Source of the DNA: JANNAV01 sp031384695
GTDB taxonomy: Bacteria > Pseudomonadota > Alphaproteobacteria > Rhodobacterales > Rhodobacteraceae
Assembly: GCA_031384695.1 (NCBI GenBank)
Contig: JANNAV010000223.1
Coordinates: 1 to 16,154 of the forward strand
Reading direction: 5' to 3'
DNA length: 16,154 nt
Position 1 is the stretch's first letter, and every line of letters begins with the position of its first letter. The notes below the pieces were generated by a model, which was given only the letters and a program-made list of their open reading frames with translations, was not told the origin of the DNA and did no database searches. Positions 8,200-15,039 of this stretch are shown here, piece by piece. The translations under genes and the position numbers were made by a program.

Positions 8200-8229
8200 T
8201 TGTGAAGAACGCGTGACACGACTCATGCT
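8200..8229 (+). promoter_or_regulatory. Possible promoter for the YdcH-like gene
   Basis: In the 98-base gap before the short gene, TTGTGA (8200-8205) and CATGCT (8224-8229) are spaced by 18 bases. Both match sigma-70 consensus only partly. The gene could instead be transcribed with the methyltransferase gene upstream. Confidence 0.25.
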
Positions 8230-8272
8230 TTGTGGTGCAATCCGGGTATTCGAAACCGTGAGGAGCATCCAT

Positions 8273-8440
8273 ATGACAGTTGCGTCGCATATCGCCGAAC
8301 TGAAGAAAAAGCATGAAACCCTCTCCGATACCGTCGAAAAGGCTCAGCGCAGCCCCGGCACCAATGATCTGCACATCGCCGATCTGAAAAAGCAAAAGCT
8401 CAAACTCAAGGAAGAAATCGGCCGCCTGATGCAGGCCTAA
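8273..8440 (+). CDS. YdcH-family (DUF465) short coiled-coil protein
   Basis: The product is 55 residues and strongly helical, with HIAELKKKHETL near the N-terminus and DLHIADLKKQKLKLKEEI near the C-terminus, the paired-helix layout of DUF465/YdcH (PF04325). Such proteins form small antiparallel coiled coils; no firm function is known. The start is fixed by AGGAG at 8261-8265, 7 bases before the ATG. The longer open frame running back to about 7850 is out of frame with the methyltransferase and is not coding there. Its TAA overlaps the convergent EamA-type gene by 4 bases (8437-8440). Confidence 0.9.
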   Translation: MTVASHIAELKKKHETLSDTVEKAQRSPGTNDLHIADLKKQKLKLKEEIGRLMQA

Positions 8441-9327
8441 CGTGGTCTGGCGCTGGCGCGCACCGCCAGTGCCGCACCCGCCGCGATCAAAACCGCCGCG
8501 ACCAGAATCGCGGGCGACGGTCTGGCTATTCCCGCAAGCACCAACGCCAGCGTTGAAAGCAACGGGGCCGCATAGCTTGCCACCCCCAGCATCTGGATAT
8601 CGCCGCGCTTCATGCCGATATCCCAGGTGAAAAACGCCAGCCCCACCGGGCCGATCCCCAACCCCAGCACCGACGCCCAGCCCAGCACGCCCGCAGGCCA
8701 AACCGTGGTTTCAAGCGCCAGATGCGCCAGCAGCGACAACGCCGCTGCCGCCAGACAAAATACCGTCACACTTTCGGTGGGCACCGCGCCCAACCCCCGC
8801 GACAGCACCGAATAACTGGCCCAGACAACCGCAAACAGCAACGCCACCGCAAAACCCGGCCAATGCCCCCCCGCCGCAGCATCACCCTGCACCACGATCA
8901 GCGCAGCGCCGCTAAATGCCAGCAGCGCGCCCGCGATGTGCAGGGGGTGCAGCCGCTCTCCCGGCAACAGCCCCGACATCAGCACGATGATCAAAGGCCA
9001 AAGATAGGCGATCAGCCCGGTTTCTGCCGAGGGTGCCATCCGAAACGCGGTGAAATACAAAAGATGCGCGCCAAAAAGCCCAATCGTGCCAAAGGCATAG
9101 ACCCGCCATGGCACGCTGCGCAAAACTCCGCCCCGCCCTGCGGCCAGCGTCCAGATCAGCCCGATGGCCCCACCGATGCCAAAGCACATCGCGTTCAGCA
9201 ACAGCGGCGGCACTGGCGCTGACCCGATGGTCAACAGCGCCAGCAACGCCCACATCAGCACCGCCGAAAACCCGGTCCATGTGGCGCGCCGCCGGCTTAC
9301 CCGATCAGACGACGAACTGCCCGCCAT
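8437..9327 (-). CDS. EamA/DMT-superfamily inner-membrane transporter
   Basis: The product is about 296 residues and almost entirely hydrophobic, with roughly ten predicted membrane helices in two repeated halves of five, the DMT (EamA) layout. The first half contains LLYFTAFRMAPSAETGLIAY followed by LWPLIIVL, a pattern I associate with the YddG-like aromatic amino-acid exporters. The second half repeats it more weakly (GLAFFTWDIGMKRGDI). Substrate and direction are not deducible. The ATG at 9327-9325 is chosen because it is the only one shortly before the first helix; it overlaps the end of phaB by 23 bases and has no clear ribosome site, so coupling with phaB is likely. The frame stays open further upstream inside phaB. 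It ends with TAG, overlapping the convergent YdcH-like stop. Confidence 0.85.
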   Translation of the reverse strand: MAGSSSSDRVSRRRATWTGFSAVLMWALLALLTIGSAPVPPLLLNAMCFGIGGAIGLIWTLAAGRGGVLRSVPWRVYAFGTIGLFGAHLLYFTAFRMAPSAETGLIAYLWPLIIVLMSGLLPGERLHPLHIAGALLAFSGAALIVVQGDAAAGGHWPGFAVALLFAVVWASYSVLSRGLGAVPTESVTVFCLAAAALSLLAHLALETTVWPAGVLGWASVLGLGIGPVGLAFFTWDIGMKRGDIQMLGVASYAAPLLSTLALVLAGIARPSPAILVAAVLIAAGAALAVRASARPR

Positions 9328-10030
9328 TGGCCGACAGGGTGGAACCGGTGATAAAGCCCGCATCATCCGCTGCCAGAAACACCACGCAGCGCGCAATTTC
9401 CTCAGGCTCGCCCAGACGCCCCACGGGAATCAACGGAATGATCCGCTCGTTTAGCACTTTTTCGTCAATCGCCTTCACCATTTCGGTGGCGATATAGCCC
9501 GGACAAATCGCGTTAACCGTGATCCCCGCCCGCGCGCCCTCTGCCGCCAGCGCCTTGGTAAAGCCCAGATCACCCGATTTCGCCGCCGAATAATTCGCCT
9601 GCCCCGCCTGGCCCTTCTGGCCGTTGATCGAGGAAATGTTGATCACCCGGCCAAACTTGCGGTCGCGCATGCCCGTCCACACCGGATGGGTCATGTTGAA
9701 AAGCCCGGTCAGATTGGTGTCGATCACCTCTTTCCACATCCCCGGCGTCATCTTGTGAAACATCGCGTCGCGGGTAATCCCTGCATTGTTCACCAGCACC
9801 GCCACCGGGCCCAGATCGGCCTCAACCTGCGCGATCCCCGCCACGCAAGCATCATAATCTGCGACCGACCATTTGTAGGCGGGGATTCCGGTGGCCGCGG
9901 TAAAGGCCGCAGCCGCCGCATCATTGCCCGCGTAATTGGCGGCCACGCTATAACCCGCCGCCTTCAGCGCCACCGAAATGGCCGCCCCGATACCGCGCGA
10001 CCCGCCGGTAACCAGTGCAACTTTCGCCAT
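9305..10030 (-). CDS. phaB: Acetoacetyl-CoA reductase (NADPH, PhaB/PhbB)
   Basis: PhaB (EC 1.1.1.36) reduces acetoacetyl-CoA to (R)-3-hydroxybutyryl-CoA, the monomer for polyhydroxybutyrate. The product is 241 residues and is a classical short-chain dehydrogenase/reductase. It has the cofactor loop TGGSRGIG (8-15), NNAG (81-84), catalytic Ser134, Tyr147 and Lys151 (in NYSAAKSG), and the PhaB-like segment MFHKMTPGMWKEVID. The C-terminus GFITGSTLSANGGQF is characteristic of PhaB and distinguishes it from FabG, its closest alternative. The ATG has an excellent GGAGGAG site (10037-10043) 6 bases upstream. It lies 100 bases after phaA, with a terminator in between, and overlaps the transporter gene at its 3' end. 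Confidence 0.95.
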   Translation of the reverse strand: MAKVALVTGGSRGIGAAISVALKAAGYSVAANYAGNDAAAAAFTAATGIPAYKWSVADYDACVAGIAQVEADLGPVAVLVNNAGITRDAMFHKMTPGMWKEVIDTNLTGLFNMTHPVWTGMRDRKFGRVINISSINGQKGQAGQANYSAAKSGDLGFTKALAAEGARAGITVNAICPGYIATEMVKAIDEKVLNERIIPLIPVGRLGEPEEIARCVVFLAADDAGFITGSTLSANGGQFVV

Positions 10031-10078
10031 TATCCACTCCTCCAGAATCCATTGCTTGAAATCTTGTTACCCAAACGC

Positions 10079-10107
10079 AAAAGGAGGCGCAATATTATTG
10101 CGCCTCC
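10079..10107 (-). terminator. Rho-independent terminator between phaA and phaB
   Basis: A perfect 10-bp stem pairs 10083-10092 with 10098-10107 around a 5-base loop; two more A:T pairs are possible inside. Read on the minus strand the hairpin is followed by TTTTGCGTTT. It starts 23 bases after the phaA stop. Stem strength and T-run fit an intrinsic terminator acting on phaA transcription, before phaB. Confidence 0.8.
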
Positions 10108-10130
10108 CGTCGTGAATTATCGCAAAAACG

Positions 10131-11306
10131 TCACGGCCGCTCAAGGCACATGGCCACACCCATGCCGCCACCAATGCACAGCGTGGCAAGGCCCTTTTTC
10201 GCCCCGCGCCGCGCCATCTCAAACAACAGCGTGTTCAGCACCCGTGCGCCCGACGCGCCAATCGGATGCCCGATGGCAATAGCACCACCGTTGACGTTGA
10301 CGATCTCGGGGTTCCAGCCCATTTCCTTGTTCACCGCACAGGCCTGCGCGGCAAAAGCCTCGTTCGCCTCCACAAGATCCAGATCGTCCACGCGCCAACC
10401 GGCTTTTTCCAGCGCCTTGCGGCTGGCATGGATCGGCCCGACGCCCATGATCGACGGATCAAGCCCCGCCGTCGCATAGGACGCAATCCGCGCAAGCGGC
10501 TGCAAACTGCGCTTTGCCGCCTCATCCGCGCTCATCACCAGCACCCCTGCCGCGCCGTCATTCAACCCGCTGGCGTTCGCCGCCGTCACCGAGCCATCCT
10601 TGGTGAAGGCGGGGCGCAGCTTGGCCATGCTGTCCAAAGTCGCACCATGGCGGATGTATTCGTCGGCATCCACCGTCACATCACCCTTGCGGGTCTTGAT
10701 CAGGAACGGCACGATTTCATCGACAAATTTCCCGGCCTTTTGCGCCGCCTCGGCCTTGTTCTGGCTGGCCACCGCGAAGGCATCCTGCATTTCGCGGCTG
10801 ATCTGCCACTGGCTGGCCACGTTTTCCGCCGTCTGCCCCATGTGGTAATTGTTGAACGCATCCCACAAGCCGTCGCGGATCATGCAATCGACAAAATTCA
10901 TGTCGCCCATCTTCTGCCCTGCACGCAGATGCGCCACATGCGGGGAAAGGCTCATGCTTTCCTGGCCGCCCGCCACCACGATGCTGGCGTCGCCCAACTG
11001 GATATGCTGGGCCGCAATCGCCACCGCCCGCAGACCCGAGCCGCAGACCTGATTGATCGACCAGGCACTCGCCTCCTGCGCCAGACCCGCCCGGATATGC
11101 GCCTGCCGCGCCGGGTTCTGCCCCTGCCCCGCCGTCAGCACCTGCCCCAGAATGGTTTCCGAAACCTCGGCCTTGTCGATCCCGGCGCGGGCAACCACCG
11201 CCTCGATCACCGCCGCGCCCAGCTCATGCGCCGGGGTGGCGGCGAACGCGCCGTTAAAACTGCCAACGGCGGTGCGCGCCGCCGATACGATCACAACATT
11301 GGTCAT
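10131..11306 (-). CDS. phaA: Acetyl-CoA C-acetyltransferase (beta-ketothiolase PhaA/PhbA)
   Basis: PhaA (EC 2.3.1.9) condenses two acetyl-CoA to acetoacetyl-CoA, the first step of polyhydroxybutyrate synthesis; the reverse reaction degrades it. The product is 391 residues, the standard biosynthetic thiolase length. The acyl-accepting Cys88 is in NQVCGSG. The second signature GGAIAIGHPIGASGAR holds His347, and the proton-shuttling Cys377 is in LCIGGGMGVA, close to the Zoogloea enzyme numbering (89, 348, 378). ATG at 11306-11304 is preferred over an upstream start 8 codons earlier because GGAGAGG precedes it by 8 bases and homology starts there. It is followed by a strong terminator and then phaB. 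The EAL gene lies 126 bases upstream on the same strand. Confidence 0.96.
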   Translation of the reverse strand: MTNVVIVSAARTAVGSFNGAFAATPAHELGAAVIEAVVARAGIDKAEVSETILGQVLTAGQGQNPARQAHIRAGLAQEASAWSINQVCGSGLRAVAIAAQHIQLGDASIVVAGGQESMSLSPHVAHLRAGQKMGDMNFVDCMIRDGLWDAFNNYHMGQTAENVASQWQISREMQDAFAVASQNKAEAAQKAGKFVDEIVPFLIKTRKGDVTVDADEYIRHGATLDSMAKLRPAFTKDGSVTAANASGLNDGAAGVLVMSADEAAKRSLQPLARIASYATAGLDPSIMGVGPIHASRKALEKAGWRVDDLDLVEANEAFAAQACAVNKEMGWNPEIVNVNGGAIAIGHPIGASGARVLNTLLFEMARRGAKKGLATLCIGGGMGVAMCLERP

Positions 11307-11366
11307 GGCAAAAGCCCTCTCCGATGGCAAATCCGGCGCGAAGCACCCCCTCCGCCGCTTGGGGAG

Positions 11367-11395
11367 TGCCTAGGCCAAAGCCGCAGCCAGCGCAA
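11367..11395 (-). promoter_or_regulatory. Possible phaA promoter
   Basis: On the minus strand TTGCGC (11395-11390) and TAGGCA (11372-11367) are separated by exactly 17 bases, about 60 bases before the phaA ATG. The -35 keeps the TTG that matters most in related bacteria; the -10 is weak. It lies in the EAL-phaA gap, so phaA could start its own transcript. Confidence 0.3.
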
Positions 11396-11432
11396 GTTTC
11401 CTCACGCAGCCAGCCCGCATCAGCACCCGCCC

Positions 11433-12311
11433 TCAGGCCGTTTTCCGCGCCTCCCCCGTCGCCCAGTCCGGCTTTACCGTCGGCGCGCCAAACAGATACC
11501 CCTGCAGGCAATCCACCCCCATCGCCTGCAAGCACTGCGCCTCAGCCAGGGTTTCCACCGCCTCGGCCACCGTGAACATCTCAAAATGCCGCCCGATCGA
11601 CAGCAGCGCCGCCGTCAGCGCCTGATTGTCCCGGTCAGAATCAATGTTGCGGATGAACTGCGCGTCAACCTTCAGGATATCAAAAAAGAAATCCTTGAAA
11701 TAGCGAATCGCCGTGTAGCCCGAGCCGAAATCATCCAGCGCAAACGCCACCCCCTCGCGTTGCAACTCGTCCATCAAATCGATCACCAGTTCCGGCACCA
11801 GCATGGCCGAGGATTCGGTGATCTCAAGGATCAGACGCTCGCCAATCGTCGGCCCCGCCTCAAGCCCGCGCCGCAATATTCTGGTCCAGCGCGCATAGCC
11901 AACCGACCGCGCCGACATGTTGATCGAAATGCGCAACCCCGGATGGCGCGCCAGCGCGCTCAGGCCCATTTCCAGCGCCGCACAGTCTATTTCGCGGCCA
12001 ATTTCATGTTCTTCCACCGCCTCGATGAAATCCTTGGCCGGAATGATCCGGCCGGTCGGGTCCAGCACCCGGATCAGGCCTTCGTGAAAGGCAATCCTGT
12101 CAGTGTCGCGCCCCAGCACCACCGGCTGATAGGCCAGCCGCAACCGCCTTGTATCAATCGCCTCGCGCACCATCTGCATCGTCGCCCGGTCACCCACGGA
12201 AATCGCAACCCCCAAAGGGCTGGCCACCCCCGCCACCCCGTCCATCCTTGGTTTCTTGCGCTCTGGCAACATCGCGAGGGCCCCCATGCCGAAGCATCGG
12301 GAATCCCGCAC
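11433..12311 (-). CDS. EAL-domain protein, probable c-di-GMP phosphodiesterase with EGL in place of EAL
   Basis: EAL domains hydrolyse cyclic di-GMP to pGpG. The product is up to 292 residues and is a single EAL domain (about 45-280) with a short N-terminal extension and no membrane helix or sensor. The signature reads EGL (77-79), in FHEGLIR. Other metal- and substrate-binding positions are present: Asn131 in SINMSA, Glu163 in LEITES, Asp193-Asp194 in DDFGSGY, Lys214 in ILKVD, Glu250 and Glu253 in VAEAVET, Gln270 in LQGYLFG. The catalytic core therefore looks intact. The start is uncertain: GTG at 12311 has GAGG 6 bases upstream, while ATGs at 12287, 12272 and 12245 are in frame with weaker sites. 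It lies upstream of phaA and divergent from tag. Confidence 0.88.
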   Translation of the reverse strand: MRDSRCFGMGALAMLPERKKPRMDGVAGVASPLGVAISVGDRATMQMVREAIDTRRLRLAYQPVVLGRDTDRIAFHEGLIRVLDPTGRIIPAKDFIEAVEEHEIGREIDCAALEMGLSALARHPGLRISINMSARSVGYARWTRILRRGLEAGPTIGERLILEITESSAMLVPELVIDLMDELQREGVAFALDDFGSGYTAIRYFKDFFFDILKVDAQFIRNIDSDRDNQALTAALLSIGRHFEMFTVAEAVETLAEAQCLQAMGVDCLQGYLFGAPTVKPDWATGEARKTA

Positions 12312-12354
12312 CCGACGCCTCGACAGAATGTGGCCACAGCGGTAAATGTCGGGT
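12310..12354. repeat. Nested inverted repeats upstream of the EAL gene
   Basis: A perfect 10-base palindrome TGTGGCCACA (12329-12338) lies almost concentrically inside a 7-bp inverted repeat, ACCCGAC (12310-12316) and GTCGGGT (12348-12354). A 5-bp repeat CGACA/TGTCG (12321-12325, 12347-12351) also spans it. The site overlaps or adjoins the EAL start and sits about 65 bases before tag, where an operator for either gene could be. Confidence 0.45.
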
Positions 12355-12358
12355 TAAC

Positions 12359-12373
12359 ATTCGTATTTTGTTC
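12359..12373 (+). promoter_or_regulatory. Near-match to an alphaproteobacterial LexA (SOS) box before tag
   Basis: ATTC-N7-GTTC at 12359-12373 differs by one base from the GTTC-N7-GTTC LexA box known from Rhodobacter and other alphaproteobacteria. It lies 28 bases before the ATG of a DNA repair gene. A TCTAAT at 12372-12377, which could be a -10, overlaps it. One mismatch in a short motif can arise by chance. Confidence 0.25.
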
Positions 12374-12401
12374 TAATCCGCCACAATCCGGGAAGCCCGC
12401 C

Positions 12402-12980
12402 ATGCCAACCGCTGAATCCCGCTGCCCATGGTGCGGCACCGATCCGCTTTATACGCACTACCACGATACCGAATGGGGGGTGCCGGAATACGATCCGCGC
12501 GCGCTGTGGGAATGCCTGATACTGGAAAGCTTTCAGGCCGGGCTCGCTTGGATCACCATCCTGCTCCGCCGCGAAACCTTTCGCGCCGCCTTCGCGGGCT
12601 TTCACCCCGAGGTCATCGCCACCTGGGCCGAGCCCGAGATTCTGCGGCTGCTGCAAGACCCCGGCATCATCCGCCATCGCGGCAAGATCGAGGCCACCAT
12701 CGCGGGCGCGAAGGCCTACCTGCGCCTGCAATCCACCATCGGCTTCACCGCGTTCGTCTGGAACCATACCGGCGGCACACCGCAGATCAACCACCTTGCC
12801 ACAATGGTCGACGCGCAGGCGCAAACCGCGCAGTCCACGGCCCTCGCCAAATCCCTCAAGGCGGCGGGCTTCAAGTTCTGCGGCCCCACCATTGCCTATG
12901 CCTTCATGCAGGCGGCGGGCCTCGTCAATGATCACCTGATCACCTGCCCCCGCCACAACGCCCTCGCTTCATCTTTGTAA
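12402..12980 (+). CDS. tag: DNA-3-methyladenine glycosylase I
   Basis: Tag (EC 3.2.2.20) removes 3-methyladenine from alkylated DNA, starting base excision repair. The product is 192 residues, typical length. The N-terminus RCPWCGTDPLYTHYHDTEWG aligns with E. coli Tag: Cys8 and His21 match zinc ligands Cys4 and His17, and His178 and Cys182 (in VNDHLITC) match His175 and Cys179. Glu42 and Trp50, in LESFQAGLAW, match the base-recognition residues Glu38 and Trp46. An extra Cys11 lies near the zinc site. The ATG at 12402 has GGAAG upstream; the open frame continues far upstream in antisense to phaA and the EAL gene, but only this part is coding. It is convergent with the TlpA-like gene. Confidence 0.96.
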   Translation: MPTAESRCPWCGTDPLYTHYHDTEWGVPEYDPRALWECLILESFQAGLAWITILLRRETFRAAFAGFHPEVIATWAEPEILRLLQDPGIIRHRGKIEATIAGAKAYLRLQSTIGFTAFVWNHTGGTPQINHLATMVDAQAQTAQSTALAKSLKAAGFKFCGPTIAYAFMQAAGLVNDHLITCPRHNALASSL

Positions 12981-12989
12981 AAACATCCT

Positions 12990-13035
12990 CGGGGGGAAAG
13001 CGCCCCCGCGCGCATCGGGGGGCAGAAGGCCCCCC
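12990..13035. terminator. Twin GC hairpins in the convergent tag / TlpA-like gap
   Basis: Two hairpins lie in the 57-base gap. The first pairs CGGGGG (12990-12995) with CCCCCG (13003-13008). The second pairs 13017-13023 with 13029-13035 around the loop AGAAG. Read on the minus strand the first hairpin is followed after six bases by TTTTT (12985-12981), so it may end TlpA-like transcription. On the plus strand the second is followed only by TCTTAC. The pair probably works as a bidirectional terminator between convergent genes. Confidence 0.55.
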
Positions 13036-13037
13036 TC

Positions 13038-13607
13038 TTACTGCCCCGCCATCAGCGCCGCCAACACCGCCTGCGCCTCGGCACTGTCCCATTCGGCACC
13101 GCCGATCAACCGCGCCACCTCGCGCCCCTCGGGATCAATAATCACCGTCACCGGCAGCCCCAGCACCCCCATCTGATGCGCAAACGCCGATTGCGGATCG
13201 CGCAACACCGGCAGGCTAACCCCCGCCTCGGCGTAAAACCGGGTGATCGCGGGCAGCAGATTGCGCCCCGTGGCCACCGGCAGCACCGCAAGCTCCGGCA
13301 TGGCCGCCTGCAAACGGCCCAATGACGGCATCTCCTCGCGGCAGGGCGCGCACCATGTGGCCCAGAAGTTCAGCACTACCCATTGCCCGCGCCACTTGGC
13401 CAGCGGCATCCCGGCCTCGGCTGCATCCAGAAACACCGCGTCGGGCACAGCTTCCGGCGCGTGCAGCACCAGCCTTTTCATATCCCCGGTCAACAGCGCC
13501 GCCACATCGGCGCGCGCCGCATTTGCACCAAGGGCCAAGGCCGTATAGACCGCAACCACCATCATCGTCCGCATCATCCCACAGATCATCCCACAGGCCG
13601 CCTTCAT
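13038..13607 (-). CDS. TlpA-family thiol:disulfide oxidoreductase
   Basis: The product is 189 residues with one thioredoxin-like domain. An N-terminal hydrophobic segment (about 13-30) ends in ARA|D, so it is either an exported protein cleaved after residue 33 or a signal-anchored one; either way it acts in the periplasm. The active site is WCAPC (Cys86, Cys89) in NFWATWCAPCREEMP, and the cis-proline is Pro152 in GLPVTVII. Such proteins reduce disulfides, often during cytochrome c or cytochrome oxidase maturation; the specific partner is unknown. The ATG at 13607-13605 is supported by AGGAG 8 bases upstream, inside argH. Its start codon overlaps the argH start codon on the other strand. The signal peptide contains a perfect 12-bp tandem repeat that duplicates Cys-Gly-Met. 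Confidence 0.9.
   Translation of the reverse strand: MKAACGMICGMMRTMMVVAVYTALALGANAARADVAALLTGDMKRLVLHAPEAVPDAVFLDAAEAGMPLAKWRGQWVVLNFWATWCAPCREEMPSLGRLQAAMPELAVLPVATGRNLLPAITRFYAEAGVSLPVLRDPQSAFAHQMGVLGLPVTVIIDPEGREVARLIGGAEWDSAEAQAVLAALMAGQ
13573..13596. repeat. Perfect 12-bp tandem duplication at the argH / TlpA-like junction
   Basis: ATCATCCCACAG occurs twice without a gap (13573-13584 and 13585-13596). On the minus strand it encodes Cys-Gly-Met-Ile followed by Cys-Gly-Met-Met at residues 5-12 of the TlpA-like signal peptide. On the plus strand it lies 10-33 bases before the argH ATG, where a promoter or leader of argH would be. Confidence 0.85.
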
Positions 13608-15003
13608 GTCCCAAACTCCTATCGCCACCAACACCATGTGGGGCGGCCGTTTCGCCGCTGGCCCCGATGCCATCATGCAGGCCATCAACGCCTCGATCAG
13701 CTTTGACAAACGGCTTTATGCGCAAGACATCGCAGGCTCGCGCGCCCACGCCGCCATGCTGGCCGCCTGCGGTATCGTGACTGATAGCGATGCCCGCGCC
13801 ATCGGGGAAGGCCTGCTCACGGTATTGTCAGAGATCGAGACCGGCACCTTCACCTTCCGTGCCGATCTGGAAGACATCCACATGAATGTGGAACAGCGCC
13901 TGAAAGACCTGATCGGCACCCCCGCAGGCCGCCTGCACACCGCGCGGTCGCGCAATGATCAGGTGGCGGTCGATTTCCGCCTCTGGGTGCGCGATCAGTG
14001 TGACGCGGCCATTCTGGGGCTGGAGGCGCTGATGCGCGCCTTTCTGGCACAGGCCGAGGCGGGGGCCGATTGGGTGATGCCCGGCTTTACCCATCTGCAA
14101 ACCGCCCAGCCGGTGACATGGGGCCACCACATGCTGGCCTATGTCGAGATGCTGGCGCGCGACCGGTCACGCTTTACCGATGCGCGGCGGCGGATGAACG
14201 AATGCCCGCTGGGGGCGGCAGCGCTGGCCGGCACCTCGTTTCCGATTGACCGCCAGATGACAGCGCAGGCGCTGGGGTTCGACCGGCCCACCGCCAACTC
14301 GCTGGATTCCGTCTCCGACCGCGATTTCGCGCTGGAGTTTCTGTCGGCCAGCAGCATTTGCGCCATGCACCTCAGCCGCTTTGCCGAGGAGCTGGTGATC
14401 TGGTCCTCGGCGCAGTTCCGGTTCATCCGCTTGTCGGACAAATGGACCACCGGCTCCAGCATCATGCCGCAGAAGAAGAATCCCGATGCGGCGGAACTGT
14501 TGCGCGCCAAGCTGGGGCGGATTCTGGGGGCGACGGTGGCGCTGTTCACCATCATGAAGGGCCTCGCCTTGACCTATTCCAAGGACATGCAGGAAGACAA
14601 GGAACAGGTGTTCGATGCCGCCGATACCCTGATGCTGGCGCTGGCGGCGATGACGGGGATGGTTTCCGATATGACAGCCAACCGCGACGTGCTGGCGCAG
14701 GCGGCGGCTTCGGGCTTTTCCACCGCCACCGACCTCGCCGACTGGCTGGTGCGCGCCCTGAACCTGCCGTTCCGCGAGGCGCATCATGTGACGGGCACGC
14801 TGGTGGCGCTGGCCGAAAGCAAGGGCTGCGATCTGCCGGATCTAGCGCTTGCGGATATGCAATCAGCCCATGCAGGCATCAGCCAAGCGGTTTTCGCGGT
14901 GCTGGGCGTTGAAAACTCGGTCCGCTCGCGCACCTCCTATGGCGGAACCTCGCCCATAAGGGTGGCCGAGCAGGTTTCCCGCTGGAAAACCGCACTTGCC
15001 TAA
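13606..15003 (+). CDS. argH: Argininosuccinate lyase
   Basis: ArgH (EC 4.3.2.1) splits argininosuccinate to arginine and fumarate, the last step of arginine synthesis, and works as a cytoplasmic tetramer. The product is 465 residues. It has MWGGRF near the N-terminus, the substrate segment TARSRNDQVAVDFRLW, catalytic His163 in HLQTAQP, and the fumarase/aspartase-superfamily signature GSSIMPQKKNPD (283-294), which holds the catalytic serine loop. The C-terminus ends in the usual SYGGTSPIRVAEQ. The ATG at 13606 fits homologues and shares CATG with the opposite-strand gene; its own ribosome site is weak (AGG about 9 bases upstream). Its promoter must lie inside the TlpA-like coding sequence. It heads a plus-strand run of small genes. 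Confidence 0.97.
   Translation: MSQTPIATNTMWGGRFAAGPDAIMQAINASISFDKRLYAQDIAGSRAHAAMLAACGIVTDSDARAIGEGLLTVLSEIETGTFTFRADLEDIHMNVEQRLKDLIGTPAGRLHTARSRNDQVAVDFRLWVRDQCDAAILGLEALMRAFLAQAEAGADWVMPGFTHLQTAQPVTWGHHMLAYVEMLARDRSRFTDARRRMNECPLGAAALAGTSFPIDRQMTAQALGFDRPTANSLDSVSDRDFALEFLSASSICAMHLSRFAEELVIWSSAQFRFIRLSDKWTTGSSIMPQKKNPDAAELLRAKLGRILGATVALFTIMKGLALTYSKDMQEDKEQVFDAADTLMLALAAMTGMVSDMTANRDVLAQAAASGFSTATDLADWLVRALNLPFREAHHVTGTLVALAESKGCDLPDLALADMQSAHAGISQAVFAVLGVENSVRSRTSYGGTSPIRVAEQVSRWKTALA
13616..13620 (-). promoter_or_regulatory. TlpA-like gene ribosome binding site, inside argH
   Basis: The minus strand carries AGGAG here, 8 bases before the ATG at 13607-13605. It supports the longest of several Met starts and lies within codons 4-5 of argH. 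Confidence 0.7.
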
Positions 15004-15039
15004 GCCACCTTGCCCCCGCCGATCAGAAAGGCCCGAACC

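Noticed and set aside
7203..8219. A 338-codon minus-strand frame opposite DUF2007 and the methyltransferase
   Set aside because: Gly/Ala/Gln/His-rich shadow; the plus strand carries intact SAM and NPPY motifs.
10266..12401. The upstream part of a 904-codon plus-strand frame ending in tag
   Set aside because: Only the last 192 codons are Tag. The rest is antisense to phaA and the EAL gene, Arg/His/Pro-rich, with no family resemblance, so a giant fusion protein is not supported.
12991..13035. Guanine runs as a G-quadruplex
   Set aside because: Only two long G-runs occur on either strand, and each pairs with a nearby C-run, so hairpins explain them better.
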